64,000 nucleotides of DNA from Acrocarpospora corrugata (lineage in GTDB: Bacteria; Actinomycetota; Actinomycetes; Streptosporangiales; Streptosporangiaceae): the NCBI RefSeq assembly GCF_009687845.1, contig NZ_BLAD01000063.1:1-64000 (forward strand), in the 5' to 3' direction. The notes below the pieces were generated by a model. It was not told the DNA's origin, searched no databases, and saw only the letters and a list, made by a program, of their open reading frames with translations. A program made the translations under genes and the position numbers. Of the stretch, positions 52,138 through 60,307 are shown piece by piece; the stretch's first letter is position 1, and each line of letters starts with the position of its first letter.

Positions 52138-52614
52138 ATGGTGACAATCGGCGTCTATGGCTTCGACGGCGAGTCCTTCCTGCAACGACTGCGGCACGCG
52201 GACGCCCACCTGCTGCTCGACGTACGCCAGCGCCGCGGTGTCCGCGGACCTGAGTACGCCTGGGCCAACTCACGCCGGCTGCAGGTGGCCCTCGCCCAGG
52301 CCCGGATCGCCTACGAGCACCACCCCGAGCTGGCCCCAACCACCGAGTTACGCCAGCTCCAGTACGCCGAGGACCATCGCCAAGGGGTCGGCAAGCGCTC
52401 ACGCCGCGAACTCGCCGCCGAGTACACCCGCCGCTACACCACCGAGATCCTCGACCGCGCCGACCTCACCCCGATCGTCTCGGCGCTGCCGAGCAGCGGG
52501 ACCATAGCGCTGCTCTGTGTCGAACGCGACCCCGAGGCATGCCACCGCTCGTTGATCGCCCAGCGGCTGACGGAACAGCACCGCGTCACGATCGAGCACC
52601 TGCGCCCGCTGTGA
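52138..52614 (+). CDS. DUF488 domain protein
   Basis: A 158-residue protein of the DUF488 family: MVTIGVYGFDGESFLQRLRH, LLLDVRQRRGVRGPEYAWAN, and the C-terminal ALLCVERDPEACHRSLIAQR containing the conserved C-H pair of the family. The function is not established. The start is uncertain: ATG 52138 is at the onset of similarity, and GTG 52129 or 52120 are also in frame. It lies 46 bases after ridA on the same strand and may be co-transcribed. Confidence 0.8.
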   Translation: MVTIGVYGFDGESFLQRLRHADAHLLLDVRQRRGVRGPEYAWANSRRLQVALAQARIAYEHHPELAPTTELRQLQYAEDHRQGVGKRSRRELAAEYTRRYTTEILDRADLTPIVSALPSSGTIALLCVERDPEACHRSLIAQRLTEQHRVTIEHLRPL

Positions 52615-52692
52615 CACGTGAATCCGGCCAGTGAGCGGGGGCGCGTCGGTTCTCCAGGTCCAGGTCCTCGACGTGGAAGGAAAGGCTCCGGG

Positions 52693-53430
52693 TCAGCGCG
52701 GGGTGAGGAGGCAGAACTCGTTGCCCTCCGGGTCGGCCAGGCATGTCCACGGGACGTCGCCCTGGCCGAGGTCGACATCGGTGGCGCCCAGAGCCCGCAA
52801 CCGGGACACCTCGGCCGCCTGGTCGTCTCCGGGGTAGGGCCGGAGGTCGAGATGGACGCGGTTCTTCACAGTCTTCGCATCCGGCGTACGGAGGAACTCC
52901 AGATACGGGCCGACACCCTTGGCGGAACGCAACACCGCATGATCGTCAGTCACCTCGTGCAGGGTCCAATCCATCGCCTCGTCCCAGAACCGGGCCATGG
53001 CCCGCGGGTCCGCGCAGTCGATCACCACGGCGGCGATCGGCCCGGTGTCCTGGTAGATCTCCCGGGGCTCCAGCACGCAGAACTCGTTGCCCTCCGGGTC
53101 GGCGAGGACCGTCCACGGGACGTCACCCTGGCCCACGTCGGCGGGTGTCGCACCGAGATCCATGAGACGCGCGACCAGGTCCGCCTGGTGGCTCGCGGAG
53201 GTGGTGGCGAGGTCGACGTGCACGCGGTTCTTCACCGTCTTGGGTTCCGGGACGGTGATGACGTCGATGCAGACGGCGACGGGGTCGGGATAGACGAAGC
53301 CCACGGGTTCGAGGTTGGTCACGCCGGGTTCCTCACTGGCAACACCCCAGCCGAGCGCCTCCGCCCAGAACCGGCCGACCACGGAGTCATCCCGAGCATT
53401 CATCGCAATCTGAACAAGTCGCCTCGCCAT
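52693..53430 (-). CDS. Two-domain VOC/glyoxalase-like protein (copy 1 of an inverted pair)
   Basis: A 245-residue protein with two tandem vicinal-oxygen-chelate modules (residues 1-120 and 128-245). Each starts with a GRFWAEALGW / ARFWDEAMDW motif and ends with DVPWTVLADPEGNEFCVLEP or DVPWTCLADPEGNEFCLLTP. These are glyoxalase/bleomycin-resistance-fold proteins of unknown substrate. A close paralogue (about four residues in five identical by eye) is encoded in opposite orientation at 58998-59735, with 111 bases identical (52889-52999 here). Start ATG 53430. The gene converges on the DUF488 gene. Confidence 0.85.
   Translation of the reverse strand: MARRLVQIAMNARDDSVVGRFWAEALGWGVASEEPGVTNLEPVGFVYPDPVAVCIDVITVPEPKTVKNRVHVDLATTSASHQADLVARLMDLGATPADVGQGDVPWTVLADPEGNEFCVLEPREIYQDTGPIAAVVIDCADPRAMARFWDEAMDWTLHEVTDDHAVLRSAKGVGPYLEFLRTPDAKTVKNRVHLDLRPYPGDDQAAEVSRLRALGATDVDLGQGDVPWTCLADPEGNEFCLLTPR
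52889..52999 (-). repeat. 111-bp perfect inverted repeat, copy 1 (in VOC gene)
   Basis: On the minus strand this block, starting CATGGCCCGGTTCTGGGACG, is identical to 59429-59539 on the plus strand. The flanking VOC sequences are similar but diverged, which suggests recent gene conversion or an inverted duplication. Confidence 0.9.
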
Positions 53431-53460
53431 GCCGTCGATCCTGCCATACCGTGTTGCCCG

Positions 53461-53748
53461 TTACTCGATGGCCGCGGTCAGCTCGGCGACGTCGTCATCG
53501 GTCAGGTGGACGCTCGCGGCGGCCACGTTCTGCTCTAGATGCGCAACCGATGATGTGCCCGGAATGGGCAGCATGACTGGCGAGCGGCGCAACAACCACG
53601 CGAGCGCGAGCTGCGACGGTGTGGCCGACAGCCGGGACGCGATGCTCTCAAGCGGGCCGCCTGTCTTCACCAGGTCGCCGGTGGCCAGCGGAAACCATGG
53701 GATGAAGGCGATCTGGTGGCGTTCGCAGTAGTTGAGTACGTTCGGACG
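53461..53748 (-). pseudogene. C-terminal fragment of an aldo/keto reductase
   Basis: About 95 codons encode the last third of an aldo/keto reductase: [60 protein letters not shown]. This includes the NADPH-binding 'PIPGTSS..HL..N' motif. The barrel with the catalytic tyrosine and lysine is absent. The break is at about 53745, where a short inverted repeat CGGACGT-C-ACGTCCG lies just before the aldehyde dehydrogenase stop. It is a remnant of a deleted gene. Confidence 0.75.
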
Positions 53749-53771
53749 TCACGTCCGGGGGCTGATGGGTG

Positions 53772-55148
53772 TCAGCCCATCCAGATGGTTTTGAGATTGC
53801 AGAACTCCCTGATCCCGTGCGTGGACAGCTCGCGGCCGTAGCCAGAGCGCTTGACGCCGCCGAAGGGCAGTTCCGGATACGAGGTCGTCTTGCCGTTGAT
53901 GAACACCTGGCCGGCGTACAGGTCGGCCATGAACCGTTCCTTCTCGGTCTTGTCGTTCGTCCAGGCGTTGGATCCCAGGCCGAAGGTGGTCGCGTTGGCG
54001 ATCTCCAGCGCCTCCTCGATGTCGGCCGCCCGGTAGAGCGAGGCGACCGGGCCGAACACCTCCTCGGCGAAGATGCGCATATCGCGGGTGATGTCCGCGA
54101 TGATCGTCGGCGGGTAGAACCAGCCCGCCCCGTCCGGCCGCCGTCCCCCGCACAGGACGGTCGCCCCGGCGGCGATCGCGTCGTCCACCAGTTCCTCGAC
54201 GTCGGCCCGGCCCTGTTCGGTGGCCAGGGGTCCGACGTCGGTGGCCGGGTCGAACGGGTCCCCGACCGTCAGCTCGCGCATGCGTGCGACGAACTGCTCG
54301 GTGAAGGCGTCGTAGATGTCGGTGTGGACGATGAACCGCTTGGCGGCGATGCAGGACTGCCCGTTGTTCTGCACCCGGGCATCCACCGCGGTCGCCACGG
54401 CGCGATCCAGGTCCGCCGAGGGCATCACCACGAACGGGTCGCTCCCGCCCAGCTCCAGCACGGTGTGCTTGACCTCGTCACCGCAGATCGCGGCCACCGA
54501 TCGGCCGGCCGGTTCGCTGCCCGTCAGGGTGGCGGCGACCACCCTCGGGTCCCGCAGGATCGCCTCCACTTTCCCGGAGGAGATGAGCAGCGCCTGGAAA
54601 CAGCCTTCGGCAAATCCGCCGCGCCGAAGGACGTCCTCCAGGTACAGCGCGCACTGCGGCACGTTGGAGGCGTGTTTGAGCAACCCGACGTTGCCCGCCA
54701 TCAGCGCCGGCGCGGCGAACCGCATCACCTGCCACATCGGGAAGTTCCACGGCATCGCCGCGAGCACCACACCGAGCGGCTGGTAGCGGCCCAGGGCCCG
54801 CTCCGCCCCGACCTGCGACGGATCGGCCAGGACTTCGTCGGCGAGGAACTCGGCCGCGTGGTCGGCGTAGTACCGCATGCCGTGGGCGCATTTAAGCGCT
54901 TCGCCGTGGGCCGAGGCCAGGGTCTTGCCCATCTCGGTGCTCATCAACTGAGCGGCGTGGTCGACTTCCTTCTCGACCAGATCCGCAGCGGCCCGCATGC
55001 ACTCGGCCCGCTCGTCGAACCCGGTGAGACGGTAGGTCCGCCACCGTTCGTGGGCGACGCCGATCTTCTGTTCGACCTCGGCCTCGGTCAGTTCTGGAAA
55101 CGTTCTGACCGTCGTTCCGGTCGCGGGATTGATCGTGGCAATCGCCAT
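53772..55148 (-). CDS. NAD(P)-dependent aldehyde dehydrogenase, succinate-semialdehyde type
   Basis: A 458-residue aldehyde dehydrogenase. The start is AIATINPATGTTVRTFPELT. The active-site region includes MPWNFPMWQVMRFAAPALMA, the glutamate in HTVLELGGSDPFVV, and the catalytic cysteine in VQNNGQSCIAAKRFIVH. The late motif is EEVFGPVASLYRA, and PFGGVKRSGYGRELSTHGIR closes. This pattern is that of the GabD/succinate-semialdehyde dehydrogenase subgroup, but the exact aldehyde is not proven. AGGAGGG lies eight bases before the ATG. It stands upstream of the AKR fragment on the same strand and may once have shared an operon with it. Confidence 0.9.
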   Translation of the reverse strand: MAIATINPATGTTVRTFPELTEAEVEQKIGVAHERWRTYRLTGFDERAECMRAAADLVEKEVDHAAQLMSTEMGKTLASAHGEALKCAHGMRYYADHAAEFLADEVLADPSQVGAERALGRYQPLGVVLAAMPWNFPMWQVMRFAAPALMAGNVGLLKHASNVPQCALYLEDVLRRGGFAEGCFQALLISSGKVEAILRDPRVVAATLTGSEPAGRSVAAICGDEVKHTVLELGGSDPFVVMPSADLDRAVATAVDARVQNNGQSCIAAKRFIVHTDIYDAFTEQFVARMRELTVGDPFDPATDVGPLATEQGRADVEELVDDAIAAGATVLCGGRRPDGAGWFYPPTIIADITRDMRIFAEEVFGPVASLYRAADIEEALEIANATTFGLGSNAWTNDKTEKERFMADLYAGQVFINGKTTSYPELPFGGVKRSGYGRELSTHGIREFCNLKTIWMG

Positions 55149-55326
55149 GACCGGCCCCCTCCTGGTCGTCTGAGCACTCGCTACGCTGGCGACGCGACTC
55201 TCGATCGGGGAGCACCCAGAATGGATGAAACTCTCCTTCCAACCTATCGACCATGACCGGGCTCCCAGTCATCGCGAGGCAAAAACTCGTCCAGCCTGAC
55301 TGGTGAGCAGGGGCGGCCGTGGCGGG

Positions 55327-57376
55327 TCAGGCGTCGGTGAGGGCCTGTGCGGGGATGGCGCCGTTGACGCGGGTGCCGCGGCCGGGTGTGGAGTGGATGT
55401 GCGCCTGACCGCCCAGGGCGGACAGCCGGTCGTCGATGTTGGTGAGGCCGGTGCCGGCGAGCGTACGGGCGGGGTCGAAGCCGATGCCGTTGTCGCTGAC
55501 CTGGAAGCAGAGCCGGCCGCCGTCGGCGGTCAGGTCGATGGTGATGGTGGTGGCGCTGCTGTGGCGGATGGCGTTCTGGATGGCTTCCAGGCAGCAGAAG
55601 TAGGCCGCCGCCTCGATGGTGCGGGGGTAGCGGCCGACCTTCCGCGCCGTGACCGATACGGAGACGGGCAGGTCGCGAGCGTGGTCGCGTAACGCGTCGG
55701 TGAGCCCCGCCTGTTCGAGCAGGGGCGGGTGGAGCCCGCGGGCGAGGGCGCGGAGCGATCGCACGGCCACGTCGACGTCCGCGCCGATGTCGTCGAGCTC
55801 GGTCGTGAACGGGCGGGTTTCGCTGTGCCGGTCGAGGTGGGCGCGCAGGGTGGCGAGCCGGATCCGCAGGGCGATGAGGCGGGTCTGGGCGCCGTCGTGG
55901 ATGTCGCGTTCGAGCCCGCGGCGGGCGTGGTCGTGGGCTTCGACGAGGCGCCGGCGTGAGGCCTGCAGGTCGGCGAGCCGGGCCTGGAGCTGGCTGGTGA
56001 GCCGGTCGTTGCGCAGGACGATGCCGAGAGTGTGGGCGACGTCGCCGAGCAGTTGCGGCGCGTCGGGGACGAGATCGGCCCGCGCGGTCGCGTAGAGGCG
56101 TACCTCGCCGAAGGTCTCGCCCTGGTGCCGTACGGCGGCCACCAGCACCGCCGGATCCGCCGACGGCGGGTGCGGATCGGCCGCGAGGCGCACTTCGGCC
56201 CGCGTGGCGCCGGTGCTGCGTACCAGCAGTTCGGTCACCTCGGCCAGGACGTCCGCCGCGGAGGCCGCGCTGGCGTGGGCGGCCAGGCGTGACATCACCT
56301 CGGTGCGGTCGGCGCTCCGGCGGAAGATCAGCTGGTCGACCAGCTTCCTGGTCCGGCGGCGGGCCGGTTCGACGAGCAGCGCCACCGAGCCGGCGGCGGC
56401 CAGCGTCAGCAGCCGGCTGTCGACGCGCTCGCCGGCCAGGCCGGTCGCGCCGTACAGGATCGCGGCGCAGACGGCGGCGACCAGCAATGAGATCACGGCG
56501 GCCACCGCCGCACGGCCGAGCACCGGTTCCAGGTCGTGCAGGCGGTATCGGGCCACCGCGAGGGCGTAGGCGACGATCAGGAGGTTGAAGCTGACGAGGA
56601 TGGCGGGGATCCAGATGTGCTGCCAGGGGTAGGTGAGGACGGCGATGGCCGCGAACCCGACGGCGGTCACGCCCGCCACCTGGAACGGCCGCCGCCGGGT
56701 GGCGTCCGCCCGCCGCCACCGCCGCAGGAGGCTGCCGATGCTGGCGGCGACCGCGCCGGCGACCAGCAGCCCTCCGGGGGCGAGCAGGACCCGCAAGAAA
56801 GACCGGCGCCTCTGCGGGGGTCCAGCCGGCCGTGGGCCACCTGTCGATGACGAATGCCGTCATGAGCAGACCTCCGCCCGCGGCGGCCGCCGCCACGATG
56901 GGCCGCCAGGCGCGGCCGGACAGGGTGCCGTCAGGGAAGGCGAGCAGCAGGACGGTGGCGGCCAGCACCGGCGCCGGCACCCACAGCCAGCCGGTCACCC
57001 ACAGCGGGATCGCCGCGCCCAGCGGCAGATCCGCGGGCGCCAGTCCGGCCGCGATCCGGGTCAGCGGCGCCGTGAACCCGGCGGCCACCAGTGCCATGTC
57101 GGCCCACACCGAGACCGCCGTGTGCAGCACGTGGACGACGCCGATGGCGAACAGAACCCATCCCGCGACATTGCGCGGCTGCCGGCGCAGCACCAGACGG
57201 CCCATCCACAGCAACACCACCGCCGAAGGCCCGTTCTGGAACAGGAAGAGCCCGTACTGCACCTCGGCCGACCGCTGCCGCAGCAGCATCACCGCGAACG
57301 CCGCCACCACCAGGGCCGTACCGGCCACCGCGACAGGGGTCACCACCCGCAGCCACCACCCGTCGCGCTGCTTCAT
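55327..57376 (-). pseudogene. Sensor histidine kinase (HisKA_3 type), frame broken near 56807
   Basis: The first frame (57376 to about 56807) gives MKQRDGWWLRVVTPVAVAGT and about five membrane helices. The second (about 56807 to 55327) gives two to four more helices, a GAF-like region, the dimerisation/phosphorylation box GLERDIHDGAQTRLIAL with the histidine, and the ATPase motifs AIQNAIRHSSATTI, DNGIGFDP and GTGLTNIDDRLSALGG. Removing one T from the TTT run at about 56807-56809 joins the frames into a kinase of about 682 residues. It is near the LuxR-type response regulator at 58256, its likely partner. The break may be real or a sequencing error. Confidence 0.75.
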
Positions 57377-57535
57377 CTCGCAATTATCGGCGCCCGCAAC
57401 ACCGGTCCGATAGAGGAGCCAGCCGAACCGTCGGGGTGCGGCTGGCCGCACCAGCAGTTGGTCGGCCAGCCCCGCTGGTGGGCCGCTCCGGTGGCGGCGA
57501 GGCTGACGGACGTCGGCACAACCCGAGGAGCACCC

Positions 57536-58177
57536 ATGAACTTCGACGTCCCAGGTACGATGAGCCCTGCCGCGTCCCGCGTCTTCGGCCTGGCCACCGT
57601 GGCCGGTCCCCTGCTGCTGCTCGGCAGCACCATCGCCTTCCTCACCGAGAACGGCGTCAACGACGGCGTCCTCGGCGGCATGATCGGCCTCTGGTCCACC
57701 TTCGCGCTGGCTGTCGCGTTCACCGGCATCTACCGGATCATCGAACCCCGGGCTCCCCGCGTCGGGCCGATCTTCGGCGCCGTCGCCGTCACCGGCTTCA
57801 CCGCCGGCGCCGCGTTCAACCTGCAAGCCATGTATCTGGCCGTGTACGGAAAGGACCTGCTCTCCGACGTCATGGAGGGCACGCTGCCGGACGTCCCGGC
57901 CCACACCTTCCTCGCCTTCCTCCCGTGGGGCTGGCTCGTCCCGCTCTCCCTGGTCGCCACCGGGATCCTGCTCTGGCGTACCCGCCTGGCGCCGGCCTGG
58001 TCCGCGGCCCTGCTCGTCCTCAGCGGAGTCCTGTTCATCTCCTCCCGCCCGGCCCGCATCGACCAACTGGCCCTCGCCTGCGACATCGCCCTCGTAATCG
58101 CCCTGGTCCCGATCGGCTGGTCCATGCTCGCCCGCCGCCGCACCGTCGCCGAAGTGCTGTCAGCACCATCGGCCTGA
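57536..58177 (+). CDS. Membrane protein of unknown function (six-helix type)
   Basis: A 213-residue protein with about six transmembrane helices (VFGLATVAGPLLLLGSTIAF, MIGLWSTFALAVAFTGIYRI, IFGAVAVTGFTAGAAFNLQA, WGWLVPLSLVATGILLW, WSAALLVLSGVLFISS and ALACDIALVIALVPIGWSML). No family motif is evident. GAGGAG lies five bases before the ATG at 57536. It is divergent from the histidine kinase and 78 bases upstream of the response-regulator gene, so it may be a target or accessory of this two-component system. Confidence 0.75.
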   Translation: MNFDVPGTMSPAASRVFGLATVAGPLLLLGSTIAFLTENGVNDGVLGGMIGLWSTFALAVAFTGIYRIIEPRAPRVGPIFGAVAVTGFTAGAAFNLQAMYLAVYGKDLLSDVMEGTLPDVPAHTFLAFLPWGWLVPLSLVATGILLWRTRLAPAWSAALLVLSGVLFISSRPARIDQLALACDIALVIALVPIGWSMLARRRTVAEVLSAPSA

Positions 58178-58255
58178 CGCCCGAACACCGTCGTGTCGGC
58201 CCAATCGTGCCGACGGATTCCGCGTATCCCGCCGTGCACTACGGTGTGGCCTACT

Positions 58256-58927
58256 ATGCGGATCCGTCTGGTCGTAGCCGAGGACAGCTACCTCATCCGT
58301 GAGGGTCTGCGGTTGCTGCTCGCCACCCAGGACTACGTCGATCTCGTCGCCAGCGTGGCGAGCCTGCCGGAGCTGACCGCGGTCGTCGACGAGCACCTTC
58401 CCGACGTCGTCCTCACCGATGTACGGATGCCACCCGGCGACCGGGACGAAGGAATCCGGTTCGCCGAGGGGCTGACCAGCTCGCATCCCCGGATCGGCGT
58501 CGTGGTGCTGTCCCAGCACCTCGAACCGGATTGGGCGCTGAGACTGTTCGCCGCCGGCGCCTCCGGACGGGCGTACCTGCTCAAAGAGCGCGTCGGCGAC
58601 GCCGCGCAGCTCCGCAACGCCATCGAATCCGTGGCGGCGGGCGGTTCATTCCTGGATCCGCACGTCGTGGAAGCACTCGTGCGGACCCGCACCCGGCAGG
58701 CGCCGTCGCCACTGGCTTCGCTGACCCCACGCGAGCGGGAAGTCCTCGCCCTGATCGCCACCGGCCTGTCCAACACCGCGATCATGAACCGCCTGGTGCT
58801 CAGCGAACGAACCGTGGAAAAGCACATCACCTCCCTGCTGGCCAAGTTCGACCTCGACCCCGCCGACCCCCAGGTGAACCGCCGAGTCCGAGCCGTCCTG
58901 CTCTACCTCTCATCCCAGAACCCGTAG
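58256..58927 (+). CDS. LuxR/NarL-type response regulator
   Basis: A 223-residue response regulator. The receiver domain has RLVVAEDSYLIREGLRLLLA, the phospho-acceptor aspartate in VVLTDVRMPPG near residue 55, and the lysine in AYLLKERVGD. The C-terminal LuxR helix-turn-helix is LTPREREVLALIATGLSNTA followed by IMNRLVLSERTVEKHITSLL. The ATG at 58256 has no ribosome site; TACGGT ten bases upstream may be a -10 box of a leaderless transcript. Its likely partner is the HisKA_3 kinase encoded at 55327-57376. Confidence 0.9.
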   Translation: MRIRLVVAEDSYLIREGLRLLLATQDYVDLVASVASLPELTAVVDEHLPDVVLTDVRMPPGDRDEGIRFAEGLTSSHPRIGVVVLSQHLEPDWALRLFAAGASGRAYLLKERVGDAAQLRNAIESVAAGGSFLDPHVVEALVRTRTRQAPSPLASLTPREREVLALIATGLSNTAIMNRLVLSERTVEKHITSLLAKFDLDPADPQVNRRVRAVLLYLSSQNP

Positions 58928-58997
58928 CTGGGTGGGTTGCTTTGGGCCGCTCAGATTACCTCCTGGCGTTGCAGAGCGGGTGCATAGGATCGCCTGC

Positions 58998-59735
58998 ATG
59001 GCATTGCGACCTGTTCAGGTGAACATCAAGGCTCTGGATCATTCGGCGGTCGGCCGGTTCTGGGCGGAGGCTCTCGGCTGGAGTGTTTTCAGTGGCGTGA
59101 CCACCTACGTCGCACCCGTCGGCGACTTCGTTTGGCCGGATCCGGTCGCCGTCTGCGTCGATGTTGTTCCCGTCCCGGAGCCCAAGACGACAACGAAGAA
59201 CCGTGTGCACCTTGATCTCGCCACCACCTCCGCGGCCCATCAGGCGGAGTTGGTCGCGCGTCTCATGGATCTCGGTGCGATGCCGGCTGACGTGGGTCAG
59301 GGCGAAGTGCCGTGGACGGTCCTCGCCGATCCGGAGGGCAACGAGTTCTGCGTGCTGGAGCCTCGGGAGGTCTACCGGGACACCGGGCCGATCGCCGCCG
59401 TGGTGGTCGACTGCGTGGATCCGCGGGTCATGGCCCGGTTCTGGGACGAGGCGATGGATTGGACCCTGCACGAGGTGACTGACGATCATGCGGTGTTGCG
59501 TTCCGCCAAGGGTGTCGGCCCGTATCTGGAGTTCCTCCGCAAACCCGGCGTGAAGACCGTGCCAGATCGCGTCCATCTTGACCTGCTGCCGTACCCCGGT
59601 GATGACAAAGCAGCGGAGGTGGCCCGGCTGCGGGCCCTCGGCGCCACCGACCTCGACCTCGGCCAGGGCGACGTCCCGTGGACATGCCTGGCCGACCCGG
59701 AGGGCCACGAGTTCTGCGTCCTCGCCCTGTCCTGA
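58998..59735 (+). CDS. Two-domain VOC/glyoxalase-like protein (copy 2 of an inverted pair)
   Basis: A 245-residue paralogue of the protein encoded at 52693-53430, with the same two VOC modules (SAVGRFWAEALGW, MARFWDEAMDWTLHEVTDDH) and the same ends (PWTVLADPEGNEFCVLEPRE, PWTCLADPEGHEFCVLALS). Bases 59429-59539 are identical to the other copy. TAGGAT lies seven bases before the ATG and could be the -10 box of a leaderless transcript. The next gene downstream is the DGPF protein of an ECF42 pair; the 164-base gap has no clear terminator. Confidence 0.85.
   Translation: MALRPVQVNIKALDHSAVGRFWAEALGWSVFSGVTTYVAPVGDFVWPDPVAVCVDVVPVPEPKTTTKNRVHLDLATTSAAHQAELVARLMDLGAMPADVGQGEVPWTVLADPEGNEFCVLEPREVYRDTGPIAAVVVDCVDPRVMARFWDEAMDWTLHEVTDDHAVLRSAKGVGPYLEFLRKPGVKTVPDRVHLDLLPYPGDDKAAEVARLRALGATDLDLGQGDVPWTCLADPEGHEFCVLALS
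59429..59539 (+). repeat. 111-bp perfect inverted repeat, copy 2 (in VOC gene)
   Basis: Identical to the complement of 52889-52999. Recombination between the copies would invert the 6.4 kb in between, including the aldehyde dehydrogenase, kinase and response regulator genes. Confidence 0.9.
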
Positions 59736-59899
59736 CACCGGTGGTAGGGGCTAGGCGGCCTTCGTCGTCCCAGGTCAGCGTGTAGGGCGAAGAAGTCCGC
59801 CAGGAAATGTCGCGGTGGCATGTCGAGAACCCGCGCCCGGCTCCGTCCCCGGCAGTGAACACGGCCACAATGGGCCGTACCGCACCGAGGAGAAATACG

Positions 59900-60307
59900 A
59901 TGGCCAAGTACCTGCTGCTCAAGCACTACCGGGGCGCGCCGGCACCGGTCAACGACGTGCCGATGGAGCAGTGGACGCCGGAGGAGCTTTCGGCCCATGT
60001 GCAGTACATGCTTGACTTCGCCGCTCGGCTTGAGGGCACCGGCGAGTTCGTCGACACGCAGGCGCTTTCCCCGGAGGGCACGTTCGTCCGGTACGACGGC
60101 GAGGGGCGGCCGCCGGTCACCGACGGCCCGTTCGCGGAGACCAAGGACCTGATCGCCGGCTGGATGGTGATCGACGTCGAGACCTACGAGCGGGCGCTCG
60201 AACTGGCCGGCGAACTGTCCGCGGCTCCGGGTGCGGGTGGGAAGCCGATCCACGAGTGGCTTGAGGTGCGCCCCTTCCTGGCCGAACCGCCCACGGTGAC
60301 CGAGTGA
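59900..60307 (+). CDS. YCII/DGPF-domain protein, partner of the second ECF42 sigma factor
   Basis: A 135-residue YCII-related protein: MAKYLLLKHYRGAPAPVNDV, HVQYMLDFAARLEGTGEFVD, and the signature VTDGPFAETKDLIAGWMVID with the canonical DGPF, ending WLEVRPFLAEPPTVTE. GAGGAG lies about eight bases before the ATG. The stop overlaps the GTG start of the sigma gene by four bases (GTGA), the same coupling as in the pair at 645-2197. The longer form with the N-terminal HYRG segment differs from the 107-residue partner there. Confidence 0.88.
   Translation: MAKYLLLKHYRGAPAPVNDVPMEQWTPEELSAHVQYMLDFAARLEGTGEFVDTQALSPEGTFVRYDGEGRPPVTDGPFAETKDLIAGWMVIDVETYERALELAGELSAAPGAGGKPIHEWLEVRPFLAEPPTVTE

Noticed and set aside
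56633-57535. Upstream extension of the six-helix membrane protein
   Set aside because: It is antisense to the histidine kinase; the membrane protein has a proper ribosome site before 57536.
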